NCBI GenBank assembly: GCA_910583615.1
Contig: CAJTXP010000016.1
Coordinates: 1-64,000 of the forward strand
Length of the DNA: 64,000 nucleotides
Direction of reading: 5' to 3'
Source of the DNA: an uncultured Lachnospiraceae bacterium
GTDB taxonomy: Bacteria > Bacillota > Clostridia > Lachnospirales > Lachnospiraceae
How positions within the stretch are numbered: the first letter of the stretch is position 1; each line of letters opens with the position of its first letter. Below are positions 51,443-61,700 of the stretch, piece after piece. Position numbers and translations under genes: made by a program. Below the pieces are notes generated by a model. The model searched no databases. It saw only the letters and a list, made by a program, of their open reading frames with translations, and was not told the origin of the DNA.

Positions 51443-51527
51443 GGGGCTTTTGCAAACCATGATCTCGTCTGTCCGTACCGCGCGTCATCGCGGGGCAGGC
51501 AGACAGAAGCTGTTTTGCAGCAGCCCC
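51443..51527. repeat. 85-bp imperfect palindrome between convergent genes
   Basis: The outer arms GGGGCTTTTGCAAA and TTTTGCAGCAGCCCC pair in inverted orientation; inside, GTCTGTCCGTACCGCG pairs imperfectly with CGCGGGGCAGGCAGAC. It fills the gap between the XRE-like gene (stop 51426) and the SASP gene (stop 51535), and probably serves as terminator for both. The GGGGCTG(C/T)TGCAAAA arm type recurs at 32541-32584. Confidence 0.7.
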
Positions 51528-51534
51528 ACGGCCT

Positions 51535-51744
51535 TTAAAGCGCCGAAGACGCCTTATCTTCCCGTTCCATGGCCTTTCTGCGCCGGCTGATCATCCCGCC
51601 GATCCGTCCGGTCTCTCTGGAGGAAAGGGCTTTCCAGCCGCCTTCCCGCACCTTGTCCAAAAGCCCCAGCTCTTCTGCGATCTCATATTTCAGCCTGTCA
51701 TGGGGCTCCAGTTTTTCAAAATCAAGCTTCTTGTTTTCTTCCAT
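51535..51744 (-). CDS. Alpha/beta-type small acid-soluble spore protein
   Basis: 69 residues. LKYEIAEELGLLDKV carries the germination protease cleavage context (E-IA), and TGRIGGMISRRRKAME the DNA-binding helix-turn-helix-like second motif. It coats and protects spore DNA and is degraded on germination. AAAGGAG precedes ATG 51744. Confidence 0.85.
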   Translation of the reverse strand: MEENKKLDFEKLEPHDRLKYEIAEELGLLDKVREGGWKALSSRETGRIGGMISRRRKAMEREDKASSAL

Positions 51745-51772
51745 ATTTCTATACTCCTTTGCTTTTACATGG

Positions 51773-51801
51773 AGTATAACCAGATCCGGTACGCCTTATA
51801 C
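51773..51801 (-). promoter_or_regulatory. Possible forespore promoter of the SASP gene
   Basis: Minus-strand GTATAA (51801-51796) and TATACT (51778-51773) are 17 bases apart, about 30 bases upstream of the SASP start. The GnATA-type -35 is suggestive of sigma-F/G control, expected for a SASP, but the -10 is equally compatible with sigma-A. Confidence 0.4.
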
Positions 51802-51851
51802 CTTTCTGCCCTTTTTTGTTCCGGACGGAATCCCGTCCGCCTGCGTCCCGG

Positions 51852-52523
51852 TCAGAGAAGCCTGCACTCTTCCCCTTTCTCCACCGGCATCGCATAGGCG
51901 CCGCCGGCATCGGTCACGGAGCGGTAGACCCGGATCAAGGGCGCTCCTGACTGCGCATTTTGCAGCGTTTCTCTGGGCAGATCCGCAAGATACACATTGA
52001 TCCCCCGTCTCTCTTCCAGCACAAAAGGAACCGGCTCTTTCATGCCGCCCAGTATATAAGGCCTGCCCGCCAGATCCTCTCTGGTAAATCCCCGGAAGCT
52101 GAGCAGAGACTTTCCTCCTTCCTGCTGTCCCTTCAGAAAAGTCAGCCCCACCGGACGGAGTCTCTCCGCCAGAATTTCCGCAGGACCACGCCCCTCTTCG
52201 TCCGGCAGGCGGCCGGTGAGCAGTTCGTAGCCGCCGGACCGATACTGATCCGGCTTCCCGTACATACGGACATGGACCACCGGGTCCGTTGGATCCAACG
52301 TGTTTTTCCGGACCAGAATCTCTCTCCTATGATACCCTGCGCCTTCCGCCAGAAGCCGGACGGCATCCTCCTGGGGTTCTAAAAATACATACATCCCTTC
52401 TTCTTTTCGGACGGCGCGCAGGATACGCCCGCCGGACGTGAAGAAGAACCTGCTTCCGCGCACTGGCCGTCCCGTAAGATCATCCACCATGCGCAGGACA
52501 AATGCAACCCGTATCCCCGACAT
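51852..52523 (-). CDS. Hypothetical soluble protein of the LytTR cluster
   Basis: 223 residues from ATG 52523; the frame is open to 52700, but GGGAGG lies just before this ATG and the upstream part overlaps the preceding gene. It begins with IRVAFVLRMVDDLTGRPVRG, suggestive of a carboxypeptidase-like beta sandwich (phage/pilus base-type repeats), and contains SSFRGFTRED-like charged loops. No signal peptide. I cannot assign a family. It follows the membrane gene by 13 bases and is probably co-transcribed with the LytTR regulator. Confidence 0.65.
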   Translation of the reverse strand: MSGIRVAFVLRMVDDLTGRPVRGSRFFFTSGGRILRAVRKEEGMYVFLEPQEDAVRLLAEGAGYHRREILVRKNTLDPTDPVVHVRMYGKPDQYRSGGYELLTGRLPDEEGRGPAEILAERLRPVGLTFLKGQQEGGKSLLSFRGFTREDLAGRPYILGGMKEPVPFVLEERRGINVYLADLPRETLQNAQSGAPLIRVYRSVTDAGGAYAMPVEKGEECRLL

Positions 52524-52536
52524 AAAAACCTCCCGT

Positions 52537-53047
52537 CTAACGCGCAATCTGCTCTGCAGTAAAATCCGCCGCCTCCACACGCCGGAACTCCCGGGTACGC
52601 CTGGAAGAAAAGAAAAAGATTGGTCCAGCTGCCGTAGGGAATTTCCGACGCCTGTCTCTGGTAAGCAGGCACCCGGTACAGCAGAATATTGGACAACCAC
52701 AGAATCAGACAGGCATAATTCAGCATGAGCAGAAAAGCAAACAGTTTCTTCTTCCTGTCATCCTCGATCATATACATAAAAAAGAGAAGGCAGGCCAGGA
52801 TGCAAAGAGTGAAGATCAGATTGGAAAACAGATAGAGCATGAGATATCCGGCAGCATATCCCAGAATCACGCAGATACTGAAAAGCAGATCCAGACCGCA
52901 CAGAAGGAGTCCCAGCAGCTTCCAGGTCCGGCCTGCCGGAAAGCGGAATTCCCTGCGGAACAGGCCGAACAGCGCATATGCCGGCGGAGCTGTCTGAAGC
53001 AGAAATCCTATCACCTGATATGAGAAAATCTCCCATAAATCGTTCAT
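52537..53047 (-). pseudogene. Membrane protein with an apparent frameshift
   Basis: ATG 53047 follows GGGGGGGAGGGA. The first 145 codons encode about five membrane helices (VIGFLLQTAPPAYALFGLF; LLGLLLCGLDLLFSICVIL). Past the T-rich stretch at about 52602-52620 this frame becomes Gly/Cys-rich nonsense running to 52379, whereas the next frame gives RRTREFRRVEAADFTAEQIA and stops at TAG 52537-52539, 10 bases before the next gene's ribosome-binding site. The span of 511 bases is three times 170 plus one, as expected for a one-base insertion. The corrected product is about 169 residues. It resembles the membrane part of a sensor, without a kinase. Confidence 0.6.
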
Positions 53048-53086
53048 TCCCTCCCCCCCGATCACTTTTCGGAACAGATGATTCTG

Positions 53087-53761
53087 TTAAATCTCCCGTA
53101 TCTTCTTCCGGTTTCTCCGGTTGATGGATACCCGCTCCCCGTTCCGCAGGCAGAACTGCCCCTCTTTCATACAGTCGATAAAATCCATATGCAGGATGTA
53201 GCTCCGATGGGGGCGGATAAACTTTTCCTCTCCCAGAAGCTTATACAGCCGCTCCAGAGAATCATACACCTTTATGGTTTCCGGCCCCATATGGACCGCC
53301 ACCTGACGGCCTTCTGTCTCGATATAGTCAATGCTGTCCGCCGGGATACTGAGTTCCGCACCGTTCTTCAAAAGCTTCAGATATGGTTCTTCTTCCTGCA
53401 GACACCCAAATCCCCGGTCCAGTACCCGGGCAAGGTCCTCATAGGAAAAAGGCTTTGTCAGATACCATGCCGCACCCACCTCATAGCTCTGGGGACCGAA
53501 GGCACTGTTGCAGGAAGTCAGGATGACCGCTCCCTTCTTCCCCCGCCTGCGCAGTTCCCGGGCCACACGGATACCGTCCATCTCCTTCAGATAGATATCC
53601 AGGAACAGGAGGGTAAATTCATGATCCTTCTCTCCCTCCAGCAGGTCTTCTCCGCTGGTATAGATTATCAGTTCCTCCGGCTGCCCGCACAGATACGAAG
53701 ACAACATGGAGCTTAACACCTCCGCATCCTCCAGAGAGTCATCACAGATCAGAATCCTCAT
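53087..53761 (-). CDS. LytTR-family response regulator
   Basis: 224 residues from ATG 53761 (AAAGGAGAAAAAC). Receiver with ILICDDS, acceptor Asp in LLFLDIYLKEMDG and Lys in YLTKPFSYEDL (1-120), then a LytTR DNA-binding domain (about 130-224; DYIETEGRQVAVHMG, FIRPHRSYILHMDFI, RVSINRR). Such regulators usually pair with a GHKL membrane kinase; only a small membrane protein without kinase domains follows. It is first of a three-gene operon. Confidence 0.93.
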   Translation of the reverse strand: MRILICDDSLEDAEVLSSMLSSYLCGQPEELIIYTSGEDLLEGEKDHEFTLLFLDIYLKEMDGIRVARELRRRGKKGAVILTSCNSAFGPQSYEVGAAWYLTKPFSYEDLARVLDRGFGCLQEEEPYLKLLKNGAELSIPADSIDYIETEGRQVAVHMGPETIKVYDSLERLYKLLGEEKFIRPHRSYILHMDFIDCMKEGQFCLRNGERVSINRRNRKKIREI

Positions 53762-53930
53762 GTTTTTCTCCTTTCCACGGGGGATCCTCCCGGCCCCCAT
53801 ATTTTGTGGACGATTATATCACCTTTATTTACGAAATTCAACAAAAAGGACCGGGCAGGAGTTCTTGACTTTACGGGAAAAAGCCGATACACTGGTTTTA
53901 ACTACACAGGAAAAAGGAGTTCTATGCAAT

Positions 53931-55133
53931 ATGTATCATACAATCGTCACGCTGAAAAAGGGCGAAGGCCGCACCGTCAAAGCAGGGGGAATGTGGATCT
54001 ATGACAACGAGATCGAAAGCGTCCTGGGCGCCTTCGAAAATGGTGATCTGGTGACTGTTCATGATTTTGACGGGTATTTTATGGGATACGGTTTTATCAA
54101 CACGCACTCGAAGATCCGGGTGCGCCTCATGTCCCGCCAAAAAGAACATCTCATTGATGAAACATTTCTGGAACGCCGGGTGAGAGACGCGTGGAACTAC
54201 CGGAAATCGGTATGTAATACCGGCTGCTGCCGGCTCATTTTCGGCGAAGCGGATTTTCTTCCTGGTCTGGTAGTGGATAAATTTTCCGATGTGCTGGTGG
54301 TGGAATCCCTCGCTCTGGGGATTGACAGGCTGAAGCTCCCCATCATGGACATCCTGAAGCGCGTACTGGCCGAGGACGGGATCTGTATCCGCGGGATCTA
54401 TGAACGGAGCGACGCCAAAGTCCGGGAGCAGGAAGGAATGGAACGTCTAAAAGGATTTATCGGAGAGCCTTTTGACACGAAAGTAGAGATTCTGGAAAAC
54501 GGCGTGCGCTATCTGGTAGATGTGGAAGATGGGCAGAAGACCGGCTTCTTTCTGGACCAGAAATACAACCGTCTGGCCGTGCAGCGCCTCTGCAAAGGCA
54601 AAAAAGTGCTGGACTGTTTCACCCATACGGGATCCTTCGCCCTGAATGCAGCCGTCGCAGGCGCTGTCAGCGTCCTGGGCGTCGACGCCTCCGGGACAGG
54701 CTGCCGGCAGGCAGAGGAAAACGCCCGGCTTAACGGCGTGGAGGACCGGGTAACCTTCCAGTGCGCCAATGTGTTCGAGCTGCTGCCCCGCCTGGAACAG
54801 GAGGGAGAATCCTACGACGTGGTCATCCTGGACCCGCCCGCCTTCACCAAATCCAGAAGCTCCGTCAAAAATGCCGTCAAAGGCTACCGGGAGATCAATC
54901 TTCGCGGCATGCGGCTGGTCCGGGACGGAGGATTTCTCGCCACCTGCTCCTGCTCCCATTTTATGGACCCTGAACTCTTCCGGAAGACCCTGCAGGAAGC
55001 GGCCAGGAGTGCGCACAAGCGGCTCCGCCAGGTGGAATTCCGCACCCAGGCCTGCGACCACCCGATCCTGTGGGCAGCGGATCAGTCCTATTATCTGAAA
55101 TTTTATATCTTTCAGGTATGCGAAGACTTATAG
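53931..55133 (+). CDS. Class I SAM-dependent rRNA methyltransferase (RlmI-like)
   Basis: 400 residues from ATG 53931; the frame is open upstream but AAAAAGGAG at 53911-53919 fits this start. N-terminal PUA-like RNA-binding region (VTLKKGEGRTVKAGGMWIYD), a middle domain, then a Rossmann methyltransferase: SAM site LDCFTHTGSFALNAA, catalytic-region DPPAFTKSRSS and ATCSCSHFM with the Cys typical of m5C enzymes. Closest well-studied relative: 23S rRNA m5C1962 methyltransferase RlmI. Monocistronic and convergent with addA. Confidence 0.9.
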   Translation: MYHTIVTLKKGEGRTVKAGGMWIYDNEIESVLGAFENGDLVTVHDFDGYFMGYGFINTHSKIRVRLMSRQKEHLIDETFLERRVRDAWNYRKSVCNTGCCRLIFGEADFLPGLVVDKFSDVLVVESLALGIDRLKLPIMDILKRVLAEDGICIRGIYERSDAKVREQEGMERLKGFIGEPFDTKVEILENGVRYLVDVEDGQKTGFFLDQKYNRLAVQRLCKGKKVLDCFTHTGSFALNAAVAGAVSVLGVDASGTGCRQAEENARLNGVEDRVTFQCANVFELLPRLEQEGESYDVVILDPPAFTKSRSSVKNAVKGYREINLRGMRLVRDGGFLATCSCSHFMDPELFRKTLQEAARSAHKRLRQVEFRTQACDHPILWAADQSYYLKFYIFQVCEDL

Positions 55134-55147
55134 GAGTAATCCCGTTT

Positions 55148-58100
55148 TTATAGCCCGATCACTTCCCCCAGCTTAAAGGAGTAGATCAGCCGTTCCTTCA
55201 CTTTCCGGCCGGTGAGCATCCGGAGGGCCTGGTCGTAATACTCCAGCTGGGCATGATACCGTTCCACCAGTTCTTCCGCGCGGCTGACCCGGTCGGTCTT
55301 GTAGTCCACCACCACCGCTTCTCCGTCTTCATAGAAAAATGCGTCGATGATCCCCTGGACCAGGACCGTCTCCTCCGGGTCCGCATCCGGAAATTCGCTC
55401 CCCGGAAGTCCGATGACAAAGGGCTGCTCCTGGTACAGTTCTCCCCTTTCTCCCGCTTTTCGCATCCGTTCGGCAAGCGGAGTCCGCAAAAAGACCTGAA
55501 AATCCGCCGGCCTTACCGCCTGGAGGTCTTCCTTTGTGATCCGGCCCTCTGCCGCCAGTCTCTGAAGCTCCGCATCCACCTGCGCGGGCTCCGGCACGGT
55601 CCCAAAATCCATGCATTCCATGATCGTATGGTAGATCGTACCTCTGGCGGCGCCGCCCTTTTCTTCCGTCTTCTCCACAAACTGAGGGATCAGAGGGATG
55701 ATGTCCGCCTCCGGGTAGAGCTCCTCGCTGCTGTCCGACTCCTCCTGCATCCGGAGCTTTTTCAACTCCGTCACGCTGTATTTCTGCTTTGTCTTTCTGG
55801 CGGTATCCCACGGATAGCTCCAGGACAGGCGGGCGTCGATCTGCCCGTAAAGTTCCCGATCCCTTGCCCGAAACAGCACGAACTCTTCCATCTCGTCCCT
55901 TGCCATCACCTGTTTCACCTGCCGTCCCACCGCCTGCTTCACAAGTCCTTCCAGAGAAACCTGCTCCTTTCGGATGCTGCTTCCTTCCCGGCTCCTCCCG
56001 GACAGGACCCACTCCAGGCAGCTGCCCGCACCGGACAACTGCAGGAACAGAAGCTTCTCTTCGCCGGAAGCGCCCTGTTCATCCAGAAGCTTCTCCTTCG
56101 CCATGCCGGTCAGGATCAGCTTCTCCTTTGCGCGGGTCATGGCCACATACAGGATTCTAAGCTCCTCCCCCAGGCCGTCCAGAAGGTTCTGCCGGCGGAT
56201 CAGCTGTTTTAAAAGAGTCGGACGGCGCATGCGCTGTTCCAGATCCACATAGTCCAGTCCGATTCCGTACCGATTGTGAAGCACGGCCTTCTCCCGGCTT
56301 TCCTGTTTATTGAAGTTCTTTCCCAGGCCCGCTGCGAAAACGACGGGAAATTCCAGGCCTTTGCTGTGATGCGTACTCATGATCCGGACAGCCTCGCCGC
56401 CCTGTCCGGAGATATCCGCCTCGCCGAAGTCCACGCTGTATTTCTGCAGCCGTTCGATATACCGGATAAAATGGAACAGTCCATGATAACTGATCTTTTC
56501 GTAGTCCTGCGCCTTCGTAAGAAGCATCTCCACATTGGCAAGGCGCTGCTCTCCGGCAGGCATGGCGCGCACCTGGTCCAGATATCCGGTCTCTGTCAGA
56601 ATCCGCCACAGAAGCTCATGGATTGACGTGCATGCCGCCAGTTCCCGATACCGTTCCACCCCTTTAAAAAATCCGCGCAGATGCTCCCTTGGCTTTTCCT
56701 CCGGGCCTTCCTCCGCATAGCTTCTGCATGCCTTCGCAAAGCTCTGATCCGGATACGCCGCCTTGATCTTCGCCATCTCCTCCGAGGAAAATCCGCCCAG
56801 CATGCCGTGCATGGCGGCGGCCAGCGGAATGTCCTGGGCCGGATTGTCCAGCGTGCGCAGATATGACAGCACGGTCTCCACTTCCAGCGTCCCGAAATAC
56901 CCTTCCCTCGACTGGGCGCTGGCAGGAATCCCCTCTTCCTGCAGCACCCGCACAAAAGTCTCGCTCCAGCCGGACATGGTCCGAAGGAGGATCACAATAT
57001 CTCCCGGACGCACCAGGCGCAGTTCCCCGTGATCCGTCACCTGGCCGTCCTTTAAAAGCTGCCGGATGCGGGCGGCGATCAGATGGGCCTCCGCCTCCTG
57101 CTTCGTCCAGCTGCATTCCGGACGCAGTTCCTCCCATTCCTCCTGGGATAAAAGCAGAAGCTCCGCCTGGCAGCCTTCCTGCTGCGGATACGCCGCCCCC
57201 GCCTTCAGCGCCGCCGCATCGTCGTACTCGATGCCGCCCAGCTCTCTGCACATGATTCTTCGGAACACTTCATTGACCGGGTGAAGCACCGTCTCCCTGC
57301 TGCGGAAATTCTGATGCAGGTCGATGCGCACGCCCTCTTCCCCGGTCTCATACCGGCTGTATTTTTCCAGAAAAAGCCCCGGCTCCGCCTGACGGAACCG
57401 ATAGATACTCTGTTTCACATCCCCCACCATGAACCGGTTTTCCCGGCCTTTGCGGCTGGCGCAGATGCTGTTTAAGATCGCCTCCTGGACCAGGTTTGAA
57501 TCCTGATATTCATCCACCATGATCTCTGCAAAATAATCGGCAAAGACGTCCGCCGCCTCCGACGGCACCAGCTCCCCGTCTTCCTCCTTCGTGAGAATCT
57601 GAAGAGCCAGATGTTCCTGATCGGCAAAATCCAGAATGTTTTTCTTCCGTTTCTTTTCCGTCAGCCGCTGAAGGAGCCGAAGCGCAAGACCTGTATATAC
57701 CCGGACATGCTCCGCCGTATTTCGCATCTGTTCCATGACAGTCTCCCCCGGAAGGGAAAAATACTGCTTCGCGATGCCTTTTATGGCTTCCTTCACGCCG
57801 TTTCGGATCTCCATGACCTGTTCGCACAGTTCATCCTCCGCATCCGCCATGGCTTTGGAACGGCGGCTGGGAAGACGCTGAAACTTCACATCGGCCGTCA
57901 GCGCTTCGTATTCCTCAATGGACCCGCACCCAAGCAGCGCATCCGCCAGTTCCTCATCCCCGCGCAGGGCTTCCTCATAGGCCAGCGGGCCTCCCGGGCT
58001 TTTCGCAATGGCAAGCGCCCCCCGGATCTGCTGTTTCAAATCTCCCGCCATCGTCTTAAGTTCCGCCAGCATGGCGTCCGCCCCGGCAAAATCCCGGAAG

Positions 58101-58717
58101 GAAGCGTGCTCCGGCAGGTCATACATGGCGGCGCACTCCTGCAGCCACCGGACCGGCTGAGGACTGGCAACGGCATATTCATAAAGCTTCAGGATCATAT
58201 CCCCGATTCCGCTTCCCCGGTTTCCGCTCCCGTAGCTCTCCGCAAAACGGACAAATTCCGGACTGCCCTCCTGATGGGCCTCTTCCAGAATCTCATCCAC
58301 CGTATCCTGCTTCAGCAGTTTCATCTCGCCTTCGTCCGCGATCCGGAAGCCGGGGTTCAGATCGATCGTATGAAAATAATTCCGGATGACGTAGAGACAG
58401 AAGCCGTGGATGGTAGTGATCTGCGCCCTTGACACCAGCGCTTCCTGTCTCTGGAGCCATTCATTTCCCGGATCTTCCTCAAGGCGGGCAAGAAGCGCCT
58501 TTCCGATCCGTTCCTTCATCTCCCCCGCCGCCGCTCTTGTAAACGTCGTGATCAGCAGCCGGTCCACATCCACCGGATGGGCTTCATCTGTGATCATCGT
58601 CAGGATTCTCTCCACCAGCACCGCCGTCTTGCCGGAACCCGCGGCCGCGGACACCAGAAGATTATTTCCTCTCGTATCTATGACTCTTTTCTGATCTTCT
58701 GTCCATGCCACGCTCAT
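55148..58717 (-). CDS. addA: ATP-dependent helicase/nuclease subunit A
   Basis: 1189 residues. UvrD-type helicase with Walker A AGSGKT (26-31), ITTFTRAAAGEMKERI (motif Ia), VDEYQDSN (motif II), GDVKQSIYRFR, LHQNFRSRETVL, MSTHHSKGLEFPVVF, and VAMTRAKEKL (motif VI). The C-terminal RecB-type nuclease is shown by VVVDYKTDRV. With AddB it resects double-strand breaks to Chi sites for RecA. It overlaps addB by 4 bases. Full length for the family. Confidence 0.97.
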   Translation of the reverse strand: MSVAWTEDQKRVIDTRGNNLLVSAAAGSGKTAVLVERILTMITDEAHPVDVDRLLITTFTRAAAGEMKERIGKALLARLEEDPGNEWLQRQEALVSRAQITTIHGFCLYVIRNYFHTIDLNPGFRIADEGEMKLLKQDTVDEILEEAHQEGSPEFVRFAESYGSGNRGSGIGDMILKLYEYAVASPQPVRWLQECAAMYDLPEHASFRDFAGADAMLAELKTMAGDLKQQIRGALAIAKSPGGPLAYEEALRGDEELADALLGCGSIEEYEALTADVKFQRLPSRRSKAMADAEDELCEQVMEIRNGVKEAIKGIAKQYFSLPGETVMEQMRNTAEHVRVYTGLALRLLQRLTEKKRKKNILDFADQEHLALQILTKEEDGELVPSEAADVFADYFAEIMVDEYQDSNLVQEAILNSICASRKGRENRFMVGDVKQSIYRFRQAEPGLFLEKYSRYETGEEGVRIDLHQNFRSRETVLHPVNEVFRRIMCRELGGIEYDDAAALKAGAAYPQQEGCQAELLLLSQEEWEELRPECSWTKQEAEAHLIAARIRQLLKDGQVTDHGELRLVRPGDIVILLRTMSGWSETFVRVLQEEGIPASAQSREGYFGTLEVETVLSYLRTLDNPAQDIPLAAAMHGMLGGFSSEEMAKIKAAYPDQSFAKACRSYAEEGPEEKPREHLRGFFKGVERYRELAACTSIHELLWRILTETGYLDQVRAMPAGEQRLANVEMLLTKAQDYEKISYHGLFHFIRYIERLQKYSVDFGEADISGQGGEAVRIMSTHHSKGLEFPVVFAAGLGKNFNKQESREKAVLHNRYGIGLDYVDLEQRMRRPTLLKQLIRRQNLLDGLGEELRILYVAMTRAKEKLILTGMAKEKLLDEQGASGEEKLLFLQLSGAGSCLEWVLSGRSREGSSIRKEQVSLEGLVKQAVGRQVKQVMARDEMEEFVLFRARDRELYGQIDARLSWSYPWDTARKTKQKYSVTELKKLRMQEESDSSEELYPEADIIPLIPQFVEKTEEKGGAARGTIYHTIMECMDFGTVPEPAQVDAELQRLAAEGRITKEDLQAVRPADFQVFLRTPLAERMRKAGERGELYQEQPFVIGLPGSEFPDADPEETVLVQGIIDAFFYEDGEAVVVDYKTDRVSRAEELVERYHAQLEYYDQALRMLTGRKVKERLIYSFKLGEVIGL

Positions 58718-61700
58718 ATCTCATCCTCCCGCTCTGCCTGCTGCCTCAGATTTTCCCAGATCTCCATCCGGTCCATGGGGCGAAGCCGCCTCTTCTCACA
58801 GCCGTCCACCTTCCGGTCAAACCCGCAGACACTGTGATAACTGCAGAACCGGCAGGCGTCCTCATCTCCCAGCTCGTAAGGCAGCATCCGGATGTCTCCT
58901 TTCAGAATCCGTTCCCCATATTCCAGAAGCTTCTTCTGTACATGGCCGGCCAGCAGCTCAAACTGCCGGTCATCCGCCACAGAAGAGGAAGCCGTAAAGC
59001 CCCCGTCCTTTTTCAGCCTGACCGGAAGAAGGTCGGAACCGGACGGCAGCTCCCGGTCCATCAGTTCCAGCACTTTCAGATCCCCGTTTGCAAGCCCGTT
59101 CCAGGCCAGCGCCTTCAAAAGCTTCTGTTCCGGATCTTCCGATTCCTCGTAGTCCAGAATCGGATCTTCTATATGATAGTAAAACATCCCCGCCGGATGT
59201 ACTTCACCCTTCTGCCGGTTTTTCAGCGTATCCATGGCGGCATTCAGATAAACCACCAGCTGCAGCTGCAGCCCGTAGTAGATGCTGGTCAGGTCAAATC
59301 TTGTATTTCCGCTCTTATAGTCAATGATTCGAACGTATGTTTTTCCATCTTCCCTGCATACGTCGATCCGGTCGATCCTGCCCTGCAGACGCATCCTCTC
59401 ATCTTCCGACAAAAACAGGGACACACTGGGAAGCTGCTCCAGGTTCCGGAAGGATACTTCCGTCTCCTCCGGCACAAAAGACCCCTTCTGAAGCTGCCGG
59501 AGAACCGCCCACGCCGTACGTTTCCCGATCCGGCGCACCCGCTCCATCACATACTGGTCCTGCGCCCGGTCCGAAAGCACCCGGTCCGCATAGTCTTCCA
59601 TGGCGCGCTCCAGCGCCTCCTCCATCCATGCGTCCCGCCTGTCATCCGGCACATGAAACCAGCCGTACCCGCTCTCCTCGATCCGGTCGGAGAAATATTT
59701 CAGAGCCCCGTGGAACACATTTCCCATGTCCACCGCTTCCAGCCCCCAGGTCTCCCGCTCCCGAAGCCCCAGTCCGTACTGGAGAAAATGCGCGTAGGCG
59801 CAGGCGGCGAACCGCTCCAGCCTGGTGACGCTTCCGTCCAGAAGCGTCCCGTAGAGCGCCCTTGCCACCGCCTTTCCGATCCCGTCTTCCCGGTTGGAAT
59901 AACAGGATGCGTCCATCAGCTTTCCCAGTTTCTCCTGCCATTCCTTCTGGTCCGCATACCACTGAAGCAGCGTCACCTGTCCCCGGTCCGCTCTCTGCTC
60001 CCGCATGGCCTCCAGCGCTTTTGTCAGCTCGCCCACGCTGCCGCAGGGCGTCACCAGACGGTCCAGATATCCGCTGTCTTCCTCCCTGCGGACCGTTATC
60101 TTCGGAAAAAGCTGCTGCACCTGCGTGATCAGCCAGGATGGGCGCAGGGCGTTTCCGTCCATGTCCGCCAGGCTCCAGCTCAGGTACAGGCGGCTGGACG
60201 GCTTTGTCAGATTCAGATAGATATAAAATTTCTGGATATACGCCTCCTGCCTGGAAGTAGGCGCCAGTTCCGTCTCCTGCTCCGCCAGTATCTCCCGGTC
60301 CATCTCCGAGAGGATGCCGCCCCTGCTCTTCTGTCTTGGCACGCTGCCCTCGTTGACCCCTGCAAAAAACAGCACTTTTATGTCCTTCAGGCGGCTCCGC
60401 TCCATATCGCCCACCACCACCTGGTCCGTTCCCGCCGGGATCAGGCCCACCTTCATCTCCGACAGGCCGGCGTCCAGAAGCTCCGCGTATTCTGAAAGAG
60501 ACATCTGACAGTCTCCCAGGAGCATGACCATCTTGTCAAAAAGCTCCATGACCATACCGTAGATCTGTGCATATTCTCTGGAACGGGAATGGTCGCCGTC
60601 CTCCTGAAAACGTACCTCGTATTCCTTCAGCTGCCTCTGGATCTTAAGTTCCGCCAGATGGTCATAGACCGCCCGGGTCATCCGGCGGGTATCCGCTTTC
60701 CGATCCTTCAGGCTTTTCCTGAGTTTTGCCAGCCTTTCCATCGTCTTTTCACGGATCTGGTTCAGATCCTGAAGTTCTTCTTCCTCCATGCCCCGAAGCG
60801 GACGCTTCCACTCCCGGTTCCAGCCGGAAAAGCCCCGGACTCCCCGGGCGATCACATAATTTTCCAGCCGGTCGGTCTCTTCTCTTTCCACTCCGGCCAT
60901 ACCGCTTCGAAGCATCCGGAACATGGGTTCATAGGCAAAATCCTCCTGGATCACTGCCAGAAGCGCCCGCAGAAATTCCACAAAGGGATTTTTTAAAACG
61001 TCCCTCTTCCGGTCTGTAAATCCAGGAATCTTCAGACCGGCAAATACCTGTTCCAGAAGTGTTCCATACGTCTCCAGATCGCCTGTCACCACCGCCATGT
61101 CCCGATACCGGAACTTTTCATCCCGCACAAGCCTCTGGATCTGCCTTCCGATGGCTTCCGCCTCGGCTCTGGGCGTACGCGCCGCATACAGAGACAGTTC
61201 GTCGGTCTCCCCGTCCCATACCCTTTTCCTGTGCCGGAAAACCGCCGATTCCAGGAAACCCAACGCCGGCGCATTGTGAAACCGGTACCGCCCGGCTTCC
61301 CTCAGGATCACCGGTTTTTCCACAGGCACCTGTACTTCCCCGGCCAGCCGCACCAGGCCCAGGATCGTCTTTTTCGTCATATAAAACAGCTGATACTGCG
61401 CCCCTGGGGCAAAGGGATCCTCCGCCCCGTCCATGGTCAGCGTCACACATACCCTCTCCGCCAGCGTGAACAGCTTCTTAAGCAGGCCAAGCTGTACCGG
61501 GGTAAATCCGGTGTAACCGTCCAGGACGATCACGCTTCCCCGCACGGACTTTGACTGTTCCACGGTCTGTTCCAGAGCGCCCAGAAGCTCCTCCGCCGTC
61601 AGATAGGTCCCTTCCAGATAGTCCTGAAAGCTGTCATAGATGACCTTCATATCCTTCAGTTTCAGATACAGCTGCGGATTCTCCCGGTTCCGTTCCATCA

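Noticed and set aside
53706..53930. N-terminal extension of the rRNA methyltransferase
   Set aside because: Overlaps the start of the divergent LytTR gene and lacks a ribosome-binding site; the conserved N-terminus begins at 53931.
58705..60495. 596-codon plus-strand frame
   Set aside because: Antisense of addB in GC-rich sequence; no start site or domain.
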